NCBI RefSeq assembly: GCF_003425685.1
Contig: NZ_QJKM01000002.1
Coordinates: forward strand, 124,001 to 188,000
Reading direction: 5' to 3'
Source of the DNA: Rhizobium terrae
GTDB lineage: Bacteria > Pseudomonadota > Alphaproteobacteria > Rhizobiales > Rhizobiaceae
DNA: 64,000 bases
Made by a program: the position numbers and the translations under genes. Of the stretch, positions 55,579 through 64,000 are shown piece after piece; positions within the stretch are counted from its first letter, which is position 1; each line of letters begins with the position of its first letter. The notes beneath the pieces are model-generated. The model had not been told where the DNA came from and made no database searches. It saw only the letters and a list, made by a program, of their open reading frames with translations.

Positions 55579-55904
55579 GGCGTAACCAAAGCTCCGTGGG
55601 GTGCGGACACGTTCGTCAGGAAGATGCGGTCTTCCTTCAGGATGAAGCGCTGGCGTTTGGCGAACGCATAATTTTCCCGGCCGGACGGATCGGCCGCAAG
55701 ACGGGCCCGATAGGCTTCATAAGCAGCAAGGCTCTCGATGTTATAGACCCCGTAGGCGGTTGTCGCCGAACCTTCGTGCGGACCGAAATAACCGATCAGG
55801 TCGGCGCCGCAGCGCGGGATCGCTTGACCCCAGTTGCGGGCATATTCGGCGAATTCGTCCTTCTTGAAAGGGTCGATTTCGTAACGGATGAAACAGGTGA
55901 TCAT
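55575..55904 (-). CDS. NIPSNAP family protein
   Basis: A 109-residue protein that starts MITCFIRYEIDPFKKDEFAEYARNWG and contains LIGYFGPHEGSATTAYGVYNIESLAAYEAYRARL, the NIPSNAP pattern of a dimeric alpha/beta barrel. The function in bacteria is unknown. GGAGAAGG lies just ahead of the ATG at 55904; nine more codons upstream are open but unneeded. First gene of a two-gene unit with the ABM protein, and divergent from the ArsR-type regulator at 56033, which could control it. Confidence 0.88.
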   Translation of the reverse strand: MITCFIRYEIDPFKKDEFAEYARNWGQAIPRCGADLIGYFGPHEGSATTAYGVYNIESLAAYEAYRARLAADPSGRENYAFAKRQRFILKEDRIFLTNVSAPHGALVTP

Positions 55905-56032
55905 GGCCTTCTCCATTTCGTTCTGAAGCAATTCCGGGCGGAAAACCGCTTTATGCTTTTCCGGGCGTCGCTCGGGTGACGGAAGTGTTTTGCCATGTTG
56001 CGCAGCCAGGATGCTTCGGTTATGGTCGAAGT

Positions 56033-56713
56033 ATGAAAGAAGGTCCGGACATAGCCAGAATCGGCACCCTGATCGGCGATCCCGCCCGCGCCAACATGCT
56101 GACCGTCCTCAGCGGCGGCCAGGCATTAACGGCGACCGAGTTGGCGCAGGCGGCAGGCGTGACGCTGCAGACGGCAAGTTCGCATCTGTCGAAACTCGAA
56201 GATGGCGGGCTGATTTCGCAACGCAAGCAGGGCCGGCATCGCTACTTCACGCTGGCCGATGCCGCCGTCGGCGCCCTCCTCGAAAGCCTGATGGGATTTG
56301 CGGCAAGCAGAGGCCATCTGCGCCACCGGCCGGGACCGAAGGATCCGGCGCTGCGCAAGGCGCGCGTCTGCTACGACCATCTGGCCGGCGACTACGGTGT
56401 CAGGATGCTCGACAGTTTCGTGGCGCGCGGCGCGATCGAGACGGACGGAGAGAACCTGACGATGACCGAGGAAGGCCGCGCCGAACTCGGCAAGCTCGGC
56501 ATCGATCTTTCGAAACTCGCCTCCAGCCGCCGGCCGCTCTGCAAGTCCTGCCTCGACTGGAGCGAACGGCGCTCGCATCTGGCCGGCACGCTCGGCAAGG
56601 CACTGCTCCAGCATTTCATGGAAAAGGGCTGGGCACGGCGCAGCGAGGAAAGCCGCGCCGTGCTGTTTACGCCGGAAGGCGAGCGGAAATTCCTGTCGCT
56701 GTTTCCGGTCTGA
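56033..56713 (+). CDS. ArsR-family transcriptional regulator
   Basis: A 226-residue regulator. The N-terminal winged helix is ArsR-like (DIARIGTLIGDPARANMLTVL, ALTATELAQAAGVTLQTASSHLSKLEDGGLISQRKQGRHRYFTL). A longer C-terminal part contains CKSCLDWSERRSHLAGTLGKALL and FLSLFPV, typical of the larger ArsR-type proteins. The two cysteines of CKSC could sense metal or redox, but this is inference. It is divergent from the NIPSNAP/ABM genes, 128 bases apart, and convergent with bioY. Confidence 0.88.
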   Translation: MKEGPDIARIGTLIGDPARANMLTVLSGGQALTATELAQAAGVTLQTASSHLSKLEDGGLISQRKQGRHRYFTLADAAVGALLESLMGFAASRGHLRHRPGPKDPALRKARVCYDHLAGDYGVRMLDSFVARGAIETDGENLTMTEEGRAELGKLGIDLSKLASSRRPLCKSCLDWSERRSHLAGTLGKALLQHFMEKGWARRSEESRAVLFTPEGERKFLSLFPV

Positions 56714-56725
56714 GCATCATCGCCT

Positions 56726-57319
56726 TCAGGCCTCGATCCGCAGCTTGCCGCCATAGATGGCGACGCCCTTCAGCACCGCCGCCGCCAGGGCAGATTTCAG
56801 CGCAGCGCCGATGAAGAAGGGCATGACGCCGAGCAGCCATGCCTTTTCCGCACCGATCATCGCCCCGAGCCAAACGCCGCCGATCGCAAGGCAGAGGATG
56901 TTGGCGGCAAGATGCGCAATAAAGCTCGCCATCACCTGCTCGCCCGTCCAGCCCCTTTCCGCCAGCCAGCCGGTCAACACCGCGATGATGGGGAAAGACA
57001 CGAGATAGCCACCGGTCGGCCCCATGAAATAGGGAATGCCGCTTGCGCCATTCGCCCAGACGGGCAGGCCGATCATGCCTTCGGCGATCCAGGCCAACAC
57101 GGTGAAACCCCCGAGGCGCCAGCCGTAGAGAGCGCCGATCATCGTCACCGCGAAGGTCTGCATGGTGACAGGCACGGGATACATGGGTACCGCGATGCGC
57201 GAGGCAATCGCCAATCCCAGCGTGCCGGCCAGCACGAAAAGCGCCTTCATCAGGACAGATCGATCCGCAAGGCGAAAGGGATCGAATGCAAGCGTTTGGC
57301 GGGAATTGTTCAGGGACAT
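56726..57319 (-). CDS. bioY: biotin transporter BioY
   Basis: Substrate-binding (S) component of the ECF-type biotin importer; in many alphaproteobacteria BioY works alone or with shared EcfT/EcfA. The 197 residues are almost entirely hydrophobic, with about six membrane segments. The family blocks PMYPVPVTMQTFAV, YGWRLGG, GPTGGYLVSFPI and IAHLAANILCLAIGG are present. An AAAGGAGAG ribosome site precedes the ATG at 57319. A BioR-type box lies 19 bases upstream, overlapping a TATAAT-like -10 element, so biotin-dependent repression by the adjacent regulator is likely. Confidence 0.94.
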   Translation of the reverse strand: MSLNNSRQTLAFDPFRLADRSVLMKALFVLAGTLGLAIASRIAVPMYPVPVTMQTFAVTMIGALYGWRLGGFTVLAWIAEGMIGLPVWANGASGIPYFMGPTGGYLVSFPIIAVLTGWLAERGWTGEQVMASFIAHLAANILCLAIGGVWLGAMIGAEKAWLLGVMPFFIGAALKSALAAAVLKGVAIYGGKLRIEA

Positions 57320-57337
57320 CAAGCTCTCCTTTCAATA

Positions 57338-57347
57338 TTATAGATAA
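57338..57347. promoter_or_regulatory. BioR box in the bioY promoter
   Basis: TTATAGATAA is an exact match to the palindromic BioR consensus TTATMKATAA. On the bioY strand it reads TTATCTATAA and overlaps a TATAAT-like -10 element (complement of 57337-57342). It lies 19 bases ahead of the start codon, where a bound repressor would block transcription. Confidence 0.75.
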
Positions 57348-57486
57348 TTTCTATTACAATCTATTTTATGCGTGTTTTTTTGAAGAAAGCAAGCCACCCA
57401 CAGCCAATATCAAGGGCAGGAGGCAGTTATCGCACGGAGGCATTTGCCGAAATCCCATATATCCGAGAGGTTTCGCGGCGGAAATT

Positions 57487-57496
57487 TTATCTATAA
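57487..57496. promoter_or_regulatory. second BioR box, between bioY and the GntR gene
   Basis: TTATCTATAA again matches TTATMKATAA exactly. It is about 168 bases upstream of the bioY start and 13 bases beyond the 3' end of the GntR-family gene (57509). It is too far for a core promoter site of bioY, but could be an auxiliary operator. Confidence 0.55.
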
Positions 57497-57508
57497 TTTT
57501 GATTGCGA

Positions 57509-58177
57509 TCAGCCGACGATGGCGAAAGTCTCACGAGCAACGCCCGCAGGGGTCGGTTGCGGGCCGCGGCCGATCCATTGCACGTGTTTCTGGAGAATAA
57601 CGGCCGCCTCTTCCGCCTTGCCCTGACGCAGAGCGGCAAGGATGGCGCGATGATCGTGGTCGGTGCGCTTTTCCCAGCCGGTCTGCCAGGCGGAGAACAG
57701 GAAACGGGCGCTTGCGGCGTGCAGATCGTCGATCGAGGCGAGCAGGCGCTTCATGCCGCAGGGCGCGAGGATCAGCCGGTGGAAGCGGCGGTTTGCCTCC
57801 TCCCAGGCATGAACATCGGCGGCGGCGTCACCCTCGCGGGTCGCCTCTTCGGCAGCATCCAGAATGGCGGGCGTCAGGTGGCGGGCGGCGTGGCGTAATG
57901 CCAGCCCTTCCAGCGCGGCACGCATCTCGGCCACTTCGCGCACTTCGGCGAGATCGAAGGAAGCGACGCGCACGCCGCGGCGCGGTTCGCTGATCGCCAG
58001 CCCCTGCGCCTCCAGCCGGCGGAAGGCCTCCCGCACGGGCACGTGGCTGGTCCGAAATTCCTCGGCGACGTGATCCTGACGAAGACGGGCGCCCGGCGCA
58101 AGTTCGCCGCGCACGATGCGATCGGCGAGCACCCGGCTGATGCGGCTGGCGATGGTATCTTCCGGCTCCTTGCCCAT
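57509..58177 (-). CDS. bioR: GntR-family regulator, probable BioR
   Basis: A 222-residue FadR/GntR-type regulator. The winged helix is ISRVLADRIVRGELAPGARLRQDHVAEEFRTSHVPVREAFRRLEAQGLAI; the C-terminal helical sensor domain includes EMRAALEGLALRHAARHL and a metal-site-like HRLIL...DHRAIL arrangement. The call as BioR (biotin repressor of alphaproteobacteria) rests on its place directly upstream of bioY on the same strand and two perfect BioR boxes between them, not on a distinctive motif. It is divergent from the HAD gene at 58317. Confidence 0.7.
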   Translation of the reverse strand: MGKEPEDTIASRISRVLADRIVRGELAPGARLRQDHVAEEFRTSHVPVREAFRRLEAQGLAISEPRRGVRVASFDLAEVREVAEMRAALEGLALRHAARHLTPAILDAAEEATREGDAAADVHAWEEANRRFHRLILAPCGMKRLLASIDDLHAASARFLFSAWQTGWEKRTDHDHRAILAALRQGKAEEAAVILQKHVQWIGRGPQPTPAGVARETFAIVG

Positions 58178-58316
58178 AAGCGTTCCTTAGATGGCTGTCG
58201 GAGGCTTGTCGAGAGCCGCCCGCTCCGCTTCCAGCTGCCATGCAGGAGTATCGATTGAGCTTTTGGCAAGACGGGTATAAAAGGCGCCCCTCACTTCACC
58301 TACAGGGCCTTCCATC

Positions 58317-59006
58317 ATGAGCGGTTTCGACCTCATCATTTTCGATTGCGACGGCGTGCTCGTCGATTCCGAAATCATCGCGGCGCAGGTCGAATCGAGA
58401 CTGCTGACGGAGGCCGGCTATCCCATCAGCGTCGAGGAAATGGGCGAGCGTTTCGCCGGGATGACATGGAAGAACATCTTGCTGCAGGTGGAGCAGGAGG
58501 CCAATATCCCGCTTTCCGCTTCCTTGCTCGACAAGTCGGAACAACTGCTCGACGCGCGCCTCGCCCGCGACGTGAAGATCATCGACGGCGTGAAGTTCGC
58601 ACTCGCCCGGATCACCACGCAGCGCTGCATCTGCTCCAATTCCAGCAGCCACCGGCTCGACATGATGCTCGAAAAAGTCGGCCTCAAGCCCTATTTCGCG
58701 CCGCATATCTATTCCGCCAAGGATCTCGGGCCCGACCGCGTCAAGCCGAAGCCGGACATCTTCCTACATGCGGCGAAGCAGTTCGGCGTGTCGCCGGACA
58801 AATGCCTGGTGATCGAGGATTCCACCCACGGCATCCATGGCGCCAAGGCGGCCGGCATGCGGGTCATTGGCTTCACAGGCGCATCGCACACCTATCCGAG
58901 CCATGCAGACCGGCTGACGGATGCCGGCGCCGAGACGGTGATTTCCCGCATGATGGACCTGCCGGCGGTCATCGCCGCATTGACCGAATGGGCGGGCGCG
59001 TTCTGA
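58317..59006 (+). CDS. HAD-IA hydrolase, beta-phosphoglucomutase-like
   Basis: A 229-residue phosphatase/phosphomutase-like protein. Motif I is [13 protein letters not shown], motif [11 protein letters not shown], motif III includes [10 protein letters not shown] and motif IV is [19 protein letters not shown]. The helical cap between residues 20 and 85 is of the C1 type. The substrate is unknown; phosphorylated sugars are usual. It starts 139 bases from the divergent bioR gene. Confidence 0.88.
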   Translation: MSGFDLIIFDCDGVLVDSEIIAAQVESRLLTEAGYPISVEEMGERFAGMTWKNILLQVEQEANIPLSASLLDKSEQLLDARLARDVKIIDGVKFALARITTQRCICSNSSSHRLDMMLEKVGLKPYFAPHIYSAKDLGPDRVKPKPDIFLHAAKQFGVSPDKCLVIEDSTHGIHGAKAAGMRVIGFTGASHTYPSHADRLTDAGAETVISRMMDLPAVIAALTEWAGAF

Positions 59007-59030
59007 ACAAGGGGTTTCCCTGTGCGTATT

Positions 59031-59050
59031 TCAATGCCTTAGGGCATTGA
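59031..59050. terminator. hairpin between convergent genes
   Basis: TCAATGCC (59031-59038) pairs with GGCATTGA (59043-59050) around TTAG. It lies 24 bases past the HAD stop and 80 bases before the 3' end of the convergent lipoprotein gene. There is no long T-run, so its strength as a terminator is doubtful. Confidence 0.4.
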
Positions 59051-59129
59051 GGCAACGGGTAGGAGCTCTTCGATCGGGACATTCGCCCCGACCGCTCTAC
59101 GGGCCGCTGTTTCGCCGCTTTCGGTGAAA

Positions 59130-59723
59130 TCAGCTCCGGCGGGTCGGCTTCTTCGTCGGGGCGCCGGTATCGTATCCCAGCCGAACGCGGGTGAAGCGCG
59201 AGGCGCCGCCCTGGGCATTGGGGATCTGCACGTCCGGCTTGTTGAAGATGAACTGGGTGCCGCCGGCAGGCATATCGACCGGGAACGCCACTTTCTGTGA
59301 ATAGATGATGTTGTCGCCGTCGACCACTTCGACGAGGATCGGCAAGGTGATCTTGCCGGGTGTGCCGGCCGGCCCCTGGACGAGGCGCCCCTGGGCCACG
59401 ACGTTGATCGTCAAGGTCGTTTCGTTGGCGGTGCACTGGCGCGTCGCATCGGCGAGCGAGGCCTGGTAGAGAAGCTTTTCGGGGTTCTTGTCGCCGCCGC
59501 GGGCATAGACCTGGTGGATGGCCGTCTGCTCCAGCATGACCACCGGCGGGCAAAAGGCCTGCACGACCGGCGTTATGGCCTGTTGAGGCGGTGCTGCCTG
59601 GGCGGTCGGCGTCAAGCCTTCGGTCGGCGACGAGGAATTGCAGCCTGCGAGAGCCGCCAGGGAAACCGCCAGAAGACCACGCGAAATCTTGCCAAACACG
59701 TTACTCAACCTCTTCCATCCCAT
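59130..59723 (-). CDS. lipoprotein of unknown function
   Basis: The 197-residue product begins MGWKRLSNVFGKISRGLLAV and continues to the lipobox LAGC with the lipidated cysteine near residue 28. It is therefore a predicted envelope lipoprotein. The mature part has a Pro/Ala/Gln-rich linker and then FCPPVVMLEQTAIHQVYARGGD, TRQCTANETTLTINVVAQGRLVQGPAG and PVDMPAGGTQFIFNKPDVQI, which read as a beta-sandwich. I know of similar unnamed proteins in Rhizobiales only. The start could be earlier (59750). Confidence 0.75.
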   Translation of the reverse strand: MGWKRLSNVFGKISRGLLAVSLAALAGCNSSSPTEGLTPTAQAAPPQQAITPVVQAFCPPVVMLEQTAIHQVYARGGDKNPEKLLYQASLADATRQCTANETTLTINVVAQGRLVQGPAGTPGKITLPILVEVVDGDNIIYSQKVAFPVDMPAGGTQFIFNKPDVQIPNAQGGASRFTRVRLGYDTGAPTKKPTRRS

Positions 59724-59825
59724 CACATTGCTGGCGACCGGACATGTCATTTTCCAGTCTTTCACCGCTGATTTCGATGGTCTATATCAGCGGCGCGAAT
59801 AAAAATCGATTGGGGATTGACGGTC

Positions 59826-61217
59826 GTGGACTACATTTCTACCCGGGGCGAAGCTCCTGCTCTCGGATTTCGTGACGCGCTGATGGCCGGCCTTGCCCGC
59901 GACGGCGGTCTTTACGTGCCGCGCGAATGGCCGAGCCTCACCAAAAAGGAGATCCGGGCCCTGCGCGGCAAGTCCTACCAGGACATCGCCTTCGAGGTCC
60001 TGAAACACTTCGTTGATGGCGAAATTCCGGCAGACAGGCTGCAGGCGATGATCGGCGAAGCCTATGCCACCTTCCGACATCCGGCCGTCGTGCCGCTCGT
60101 CCAGACCGGCCCGAACGATTTCGTGCTCGAACTCTTCCACGGCACGACGCTCGCCTTCAAGGACGTGGCGATGCAGCTTCTCGCGCGGCTAATGGATTAT
60201 GTCCTGGCCGAACGCGGCGAACGCGCGACGATCGTCGGCGCAACATCGGGGGATACCGGTGGGGCTGCGATCGACGCCTTTGCCGGGCGCGAGCGCACCG
60301 ACATTTTCATCCTCTTCCCGCACGGCAAGGTTTCGCCGGTGCAGCAGCGGCAGATGACGACGTCCGCCGCCGCCAACGTGCATGCTATTGCGGTGAAGGG
60401 GAATTTCGACGACTGCCAGAACCTGGTGAAGGAAATGTTCAACGACGTGGCCTTCCGTGACCGCATGAAGCTTTCCGGGGTCAATTCGATCAACTGGGCG
60501 CGTATCATGGCGCAGGTGGTCTATTATTTCACCGCAGCTGTCTCGCTCGGCGGTCCGGATCGGAAAATCTCCTTCACCGTGCCGACCGGGAATTTCGGGG
60601 ATATCTTTGCCGGTTACGTGGCCAAGAGGATGGGCCTGCCGATCGACCGCCTGGTGATCGCCACCAATGACAACGACATCCTGGCCCGCACGCTGAAGAC
60701 CGGCCGCTACGAGATGAAGGGCGTCAAGGCGACGACCTCTCCCTCGATGGACATCCAGATCTCGTCGAATTTCGAGCGGCTGCTGTTTGAATCCTACGGC
60801 CGCGATGCAAGTGCTGTGCGTTCTTCCATGGCCGGCCTGAAACAGTCCGGGGCTTTCGAGATCAAGCCGGATGCGCTTAAAAGCATCAAGCGCGAATTCC
60901 GCGCCGGACGCGCCACCGAACGCCAGGTCGCGGCGACGATCCGCGAGACGCTGTCGGCCTCCGGCTACCTCCTCGACCCGCATACGGCAACCGGCGTTTT
61001 CGTCGCAAAGAAGAATGCAAAGCCGGCGAGCCCGATGGTGACGCTTGCGACTGCGCATCCGGCCAAATTCCCGGCCGCGGTAAAATCCGCTTGCGGAATT
61101 GATCCGGCGCTTCCATCATGGCTTGCTGATCTAATGCAAAGGGAGGAGCGCTTCGATATCTTGGAGCCTGCGCTTAAGGCCGTCGAAACCTTCATCGGCC
61201 AGCATGCCCGCGCTTGA
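59826..61217 (+). CDS. thrC: threonine synthase
   Basis: PLP enzyme that converts O-phosphohomoserine to threonine. The 463-residue protein starts VDYISTRGEAPALGFRDALM and contains the PLP-lysine block LFHGTTLAFKDVAMQ near residue 104, then GATSGDTGGAAIDAF, and FTVPTGNFGDIFAGYVAKRMG. This is the longer, plant/bacterial type with an N-terminal domain. I choose the GTG at 59826 because GGGG lies about ten bases upstream. A TTG at 59817 is in frame but lies only one base after that purine run. Confidence 0.94.
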   Translation: MDYISTRGEAPALGFRDALMAGLARDGGLYVPREWPSLTKKEIRALRGKSYQDIAFEVLKHFVDGEIPADRLQAMIGEAYATFRHPAVVPLVQTGPNDFVLELFHGTTLAFKDVAMQLLARLMDYVLAERGERATIVGATSGDTGGAAIDAFAGRERTDIFILFPHGKVSPVQQRQMTTSAAANVHAIAVKGNFDDCQNLVKEMFNDVAFRDRMKLSGVNSINWARIMAQVVYYFTAAVSLGGPDRKISFTVPTGNFGDIFAGYVAKRMGLPIDRLVIATNDNDILARTLKTGRYEMKGVKATTSPSMDIQISSNFERLLFESYGRDASAVRSSMAGLKQSGAFEIKPDALKSIKREFRAGRATERQVAATIRETLSASGYLLDPHTATGVFVAKKNAKPASPMVTLATAHPAKFPAAVKSACGIDPALPSWLADLMQREERFDILEPALKAVETFIGQHARA

Positions 61218-61254
61218 GTGCTAAGAGTATCGGCGGCGCCGGAAAGACTTGGAT

Positions 61255-62553
61255 ATGAATGTAGAAATCACCCGGCTCGCCTCCGGTCTGACCGTCGTCA
61301 CCGAGAACATGCCGCATCTGGAGAGCGTCGCACTGGGTGTCTGGATCAAGTCCGGGTCACGCAACGAGACCGAGGATGAACACGGCATCGCCCACCTTCT
61401 CGAACACATGGCCTTCAAGGGCACGGCCCGGCGCAGCGCCCGCGACATCGCCGAGGAGATCGAAAATGTCGGCGGCGAATTGAACGCCGCCACCTCCACC
61501 GAAACCACCTCCTATTATGCCCGCGTGCTGAAGGACCATGTGCCGCTTGCGGTCGACATCCTCGCCGATATCCTAACGGAATCGGAGTTCGATGAGGAAG
61601 AACTCCGCCGCGAAAAGCATGTCATCCTGCAGGAAATCGGGGCCGCCAACGACACGCCGGACGACGTGATTTTCGACCGCTTCTCGGAAGCTGCCTATCG
61701 CGGCCAGACGCTCGGCCGACCGATCCTCGGCACGCCGGAAACGGTCAAAAGCTTCACGCCCGACCAGATCCGCAGATACCTCTCTCGCAATTATACCACC
61801 GATCGGATGTTCGTGGTCGCCGCCGGCGCCGTCGATCACGACGCATTCGTCAAACAGGTGGAGGAGCGCTTCGCCAACCTGCCGCTGACGCCGAGCACAC
61901 CGCCCATTTTCGATACGGCCCGCTATATCGGCGGCGACGTCCGCGAGACCCGCGATCTCATGGATGCGCAGTTGCTGATCGGCTTTGAGGGCAAGGCCTA
62001 TCACATGCGCGACTTCTACTGTTCGCAGATCCTTGCGAACATCCTCGGCGGCGGCATGTCGTCGCGCCTCTTCCAAGAAGTGCGCGAACATCGTGGCCTT
62101 TGCTATTCGGTCTATGCCTTCCACTGGGGCTTTTCCGACACGGGCATCTTCGGCATCCATGCCGCAACCGGTGGCGACGACCTGCCGAAACTGGTGCCGG
62201 TCGTCATCGACGAACTGCGCAAGGCCTCGGAGACGATCGAACAGCAGGAGATCGACCGCGCTCGCGCCCAGATCCGTGCCCAACTGCTGATGGGCCAAGA
62301 AAGCCCGGCTGCCCGTGCCGGCCAGATCGCCAGGCAGATGATGCTTTACGGCCGGCCGATCCCCAACCCGGAAATGATGGAACGGCTCGCCGGCATCACC
62401 ACCGAACGGCTGACCGATCTTGCGGGGCGGCTGTTTTTCGATACAGTCCCCACGCTGTCGGCCGTCGGTCCGATTGATCAACTCGCATCCATGACCGATA
62501 TCACCGCGGCGCTTTCCTCGCCTGGGTTTCAAACCAAGAAGGTTGCCGGCTAA
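61255..62553 (+). CDS. M16-family zinc metalloprotease
   Basis: A 432-residue pitrilysin/MPP-type peptidase. The inverted zinc motif HLLEH (in HGIAHLLEHMAFKG) is near residues 44-48, with the second metal glutamate in FDEEELRREKHVILQEI. The C-terminal half is the usual inactive repeat with SSRLFQEVREHRGLCYSVYA. It is 37 bases after thrC and likely co-transcribed. An extra two-codon TTG start (61249) is less likely than the ATG, which has GGAAAG upstream. Confidence 0.9.
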   Translation: MNVEITRLASGLTVVTENMPHLESVALGVWIKSGSRNETEDEHGIAHLLEHMAFKGTARRSARDIAEEIENVGGELNAATSTETTSYYARVLKDHVPLAVDILADILTESEFDEEELRREKHVILQEIGAANDTPDDVIFDRFSEAAYRGQTLGRPILGTPETVKSFTPDQIRRYLSRNYTTDRMFVVAAGAVDHDAFVKQVEERFANLPLTPSTPPIFDTARYIGGDVRETRDLMDAQLLIGFEGKAYHMRDFYCSQILANILGGGMSSRLFQEVREHRGLCYSVYAFHWGFSDTGIFGIHAATGGDDLPKLVPVVIDELRKASETIEQQEIDRARAQIRAQLLMGQESPAARAGQIARQMMLYGRPIPNPEMMERLAGITTERLTDLAGRLFFDTVPTLSAVGPIDQLASMTDITAALSSPGFQTKKVAG

Positions 62554-62583
62554 GCCGGCCCCCCTGCCCGGAGCAGAATAATA

Positions 62584-63195
62584 ATGGCGAAGTCGGTGTT
62601 TCGGTTCCTGTCGCGACAGCCGGACACACCAGAGCTTTATGGCGAGAACCATCTTCTGCGCCTGCCTCGCTATTCCGATTACAAGCAGTGGCAACGGCTG
62701 CGTTCGGAAAGCCGCGGTTTTCTGCAGCCTTGGGAACCCATCTGGCGGCCGGACGAGCTGACCGAGGGCTCGTTTCGGGCGCGCGTCGTCAGGAGCGGAC
62801 AGGAATATGCCGCGGGGCTCGCCATGCCGCTCCTTCTGTTCCGGCGAGGGGACGAGGTCCTGCTCGGCGGGCTGACGATCGGTTACATCCGCCGGGGAGC
62901 GGCGCAAAGCTGCATGATCGGTTACTGGATGGGCGAAAAACATGCCGGCCAAGGCCATATGTTGGCCGCATTGAACGTGGCTATCCCGTATATCTACCAC
63001 GGACTTCAGTTGCACCGGATCGAGGCAGCCTGTATTCCGGAAAACTGGAAAAGCGTCCGGCTTCTTGAAAAGGCCGGCTTCGAGCGGGAAGGTCTTTTGC
63101 GCAAATACCTCAAAATCAACGGCGAATGGCGCGACCATCTGATGTTCTCCCGGTTACCGGAAGACGGTGAATTCGGGAAGATGCTGAAACCATGA
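62584..63195 (+). CDS. RimJ/RimL-type GNAT acetyltransferase
   Basis: A 203-residue GNAT protein of the ribosomal-protein N-acetyltransferase type. LGGLTIGYIRRGAAQSCMIGYW, MGEKHAGQGHMLAALNVAI and the C-terminal LHRIEAACIPENWKSVRLLEKAGFEREGLLRKYLKINGEWRDHLMFS are family hallmarks. It lies 30 bases after the M16 gene. Its stop overlaps the next start by four bases (ATGA). Confidence 0.9.
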   Translation: MAKSVFRFLSRQPDTPELYGENHLLRLPRYSDYKQWQRLRSESRGFLQPWEPIWRPDELTEGSFRARVVRSGQEYAAGLAMPLLLFRRGDEVLLGGLTIGYIRRGAAQSCMIGYWMGEKHAGQGHMLAALNVAIPYIYHGLQLHRIEAACIPENWKSVRLLEKAGFEREGLLRKYLKINGEWRDHLMFSRLPEDGEFGKMLKP

Positions 63196-64000
63196 GCGGC
63201 CGGAGATTGCCTATCGCCTCGTTGATCCGCTGGTTTCCGACGCTGGTCTTGATGTTTGTCGCAGCCATCATCATCGCTGCCGCCCCGGTTGCCCGGGCTG
63301 CCGAGCCGGTAAAGATTTCGCGAGACGACACCGCGCTCGATCTGACCCGGACGACGGATATCTACACCAATCAGGGCGAAGCCTTTCAGGTCTCAACAGC
63401 CGCCGGCTCCGACGGCATCCGCCGTCGCATCGAGGTGCGAGCCAGTTCTCCAGGGCACCAAGGAGACTGGGCCGTCTTTGCGCTTTCCAACGTTTCCGAA
63501 GAGCAGCTCGAACGGGTGATCGTCGCGCCGCATTTCCGGCTCGCCAATTCCAAGATGTTCTGGCCGGACCTCGGCTCGCAGCGCATCATCTCGATCACGC
63601 CCTCGGAAGGTTTCGCGCTCGACCGCATTCCGAGCCCGGACGCCGACGGGTTCCGCATCACGCTGAACCCCGGCTCGACCATCACCTTCGTCGCCGAACT
63701 CGCGACACCATCGCTGCCGCAGATCTATCTCTGGCAGCCGGACGCCTACAAGGACACGGTCAACTCGTTCACGCTCTATCGCGGCATCGTGCTCGGCATC
63801 GCCGGTCTGCTTGCAGTGTTTCTCACCATCCTCTTCGTCGTCAAGGGCACGTCCATGCTGCCGGCATCCGCCGCGCTCGCCTGGGCGGTGCTTGCCTATA
63901 TCTGCGTCGACTTCGGCTTCCTCGATAAGCTGATCACCATCACTTCCGGCGATCAGCGCATATGGCGCGCCGGCGCGGAAGTGGCGCTTGCCTCCTCGCT
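63192..64000 (+). CDS. membrane sensor protein, 5' part only
   Basis: The frame runs open from an ATG at 63192 to the window edge (269 complete codons). It begins with a signal or anchor segment (LVLMFVAAIIIAAAPVARA). About 190 residues of periplasmic beta-rich sequence follow (TLYTNQGEAFQ-like opening, FRLANSKMFWPDLGSQR), then three hydrophobic segments at the end. This resembles the sensor half of rhizobial diguanylate cyclase/phosphodiesterase proteins, whose GGDEF/EAL part would lie beyond the window. That assignment is inference. Confidence 0.6.
   Translation, partial: MSGRRLPIASLIRWFPTLVLMFVAAIIIAAAPVARAAEPVKISRDDTALDLTRTTDIYTNQGEAFQVSTAAGSDGIRRRIEVRASSPGHQGDWAVFALSNVSEEQLERVIVAPHFRLANSKMFWPDLGSQRIISITPSEGFALDRIPSPDADGFRITLNPGSTITFVAELATPSLPQIYLWQPDAYKDTVNSFTLYRGIVLGIAGLLAVFLTILFVVKGTSMLPASAALAWAVLAYICVDFGFLDKLITITSGDQRIWRAGAEVALASS

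Overview
The window looks like a chromosomal segment of an alphaproteobacterium of the Rhizobiaceae (Rhizobium/Agrobacterium/Ensifer type). The basis is the gene content and order: CcrM-type adenine methyltransferase, a DUF721(DciA)/mutY divergent pair followed by a DsbA-like protein, smc and ppdK, a BioR-type regulator with matching boxes next to bioY, KpsE-like (RkpR-type) export proteins, and high-GC codon use. No species call is possible from sequence reading alone.

Layout. (1) 1-5.2 kb: housekeeping sulfate activation genes cysD-cysN, a secreted protein with a phage-tail-like C-terminus, tRNA-Pro(CGG) and a small lipoprotein. (2) 5.2-38.2 kb: a surface-polysaccharide locus made of two convergent gene blocks. 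The plus-strand block (5.2-25.9 kb) encodes an ABC exporter (KpsM/KpsT), two KpsE-like chain/export proteins, large glycosyltransferase-like proteins, a three-enzyme redox/epimerase/isomerase module, two further glycosyltransferases, the complete dTDP-L-rhamnose set (rfbC-B-D-A) and a methyltransferase. The minus-strand block (38.2-26.0 kb) encodes an FdtA-FdtB-like fusion for a dTDP-3-amino-3,6-dideoxyhexose, a methyltransferase, a PglD-like acyltransferase, a FemAB/GNAT-like protein, a beta-propeller protein, a glycosyltransferase, a PAPS-type sulfotransferase, a GT61-like glycosyltransferase, and a second sulfate activation pair (CysD plus a CysN-APS kinase fusion). (3) 38.2-39.2 kb: a very AT-rich gene-poor gap ending at tRNA-Gln(TTG). 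(4) 39.2-64 kb: conserved core genes: MBL-fold hydrolase, DUF1499 protein, a VOC-family pseudogene, ppdK, smc, dsbA-like, dciA, mutY, ccrM, bioY/bioR, thrC, an M16 peptidase, a RimJ-like acetyltransferase and the start of a membrane signalling protein.

How it fits together. The housekeeping CysN lacks an APS kinase domain, so it makes APS for assimilation. The polysaccharide locus brings its own CysD/CysNC that can make PAPS, next to a sulfotransferase. The simplest reading is a locus for a sulfated, rhamnose- and amino-deoxysugar-containing capsular (K-antigen type) polysaccharide exported by an ABC transporter. No wzx/wzy genes, insertion sequences, CRISPR arrays or integrases were seen. 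The locus lies between two tRNA genes, but no duplicated tRNA end was found, so island status remains an inference.
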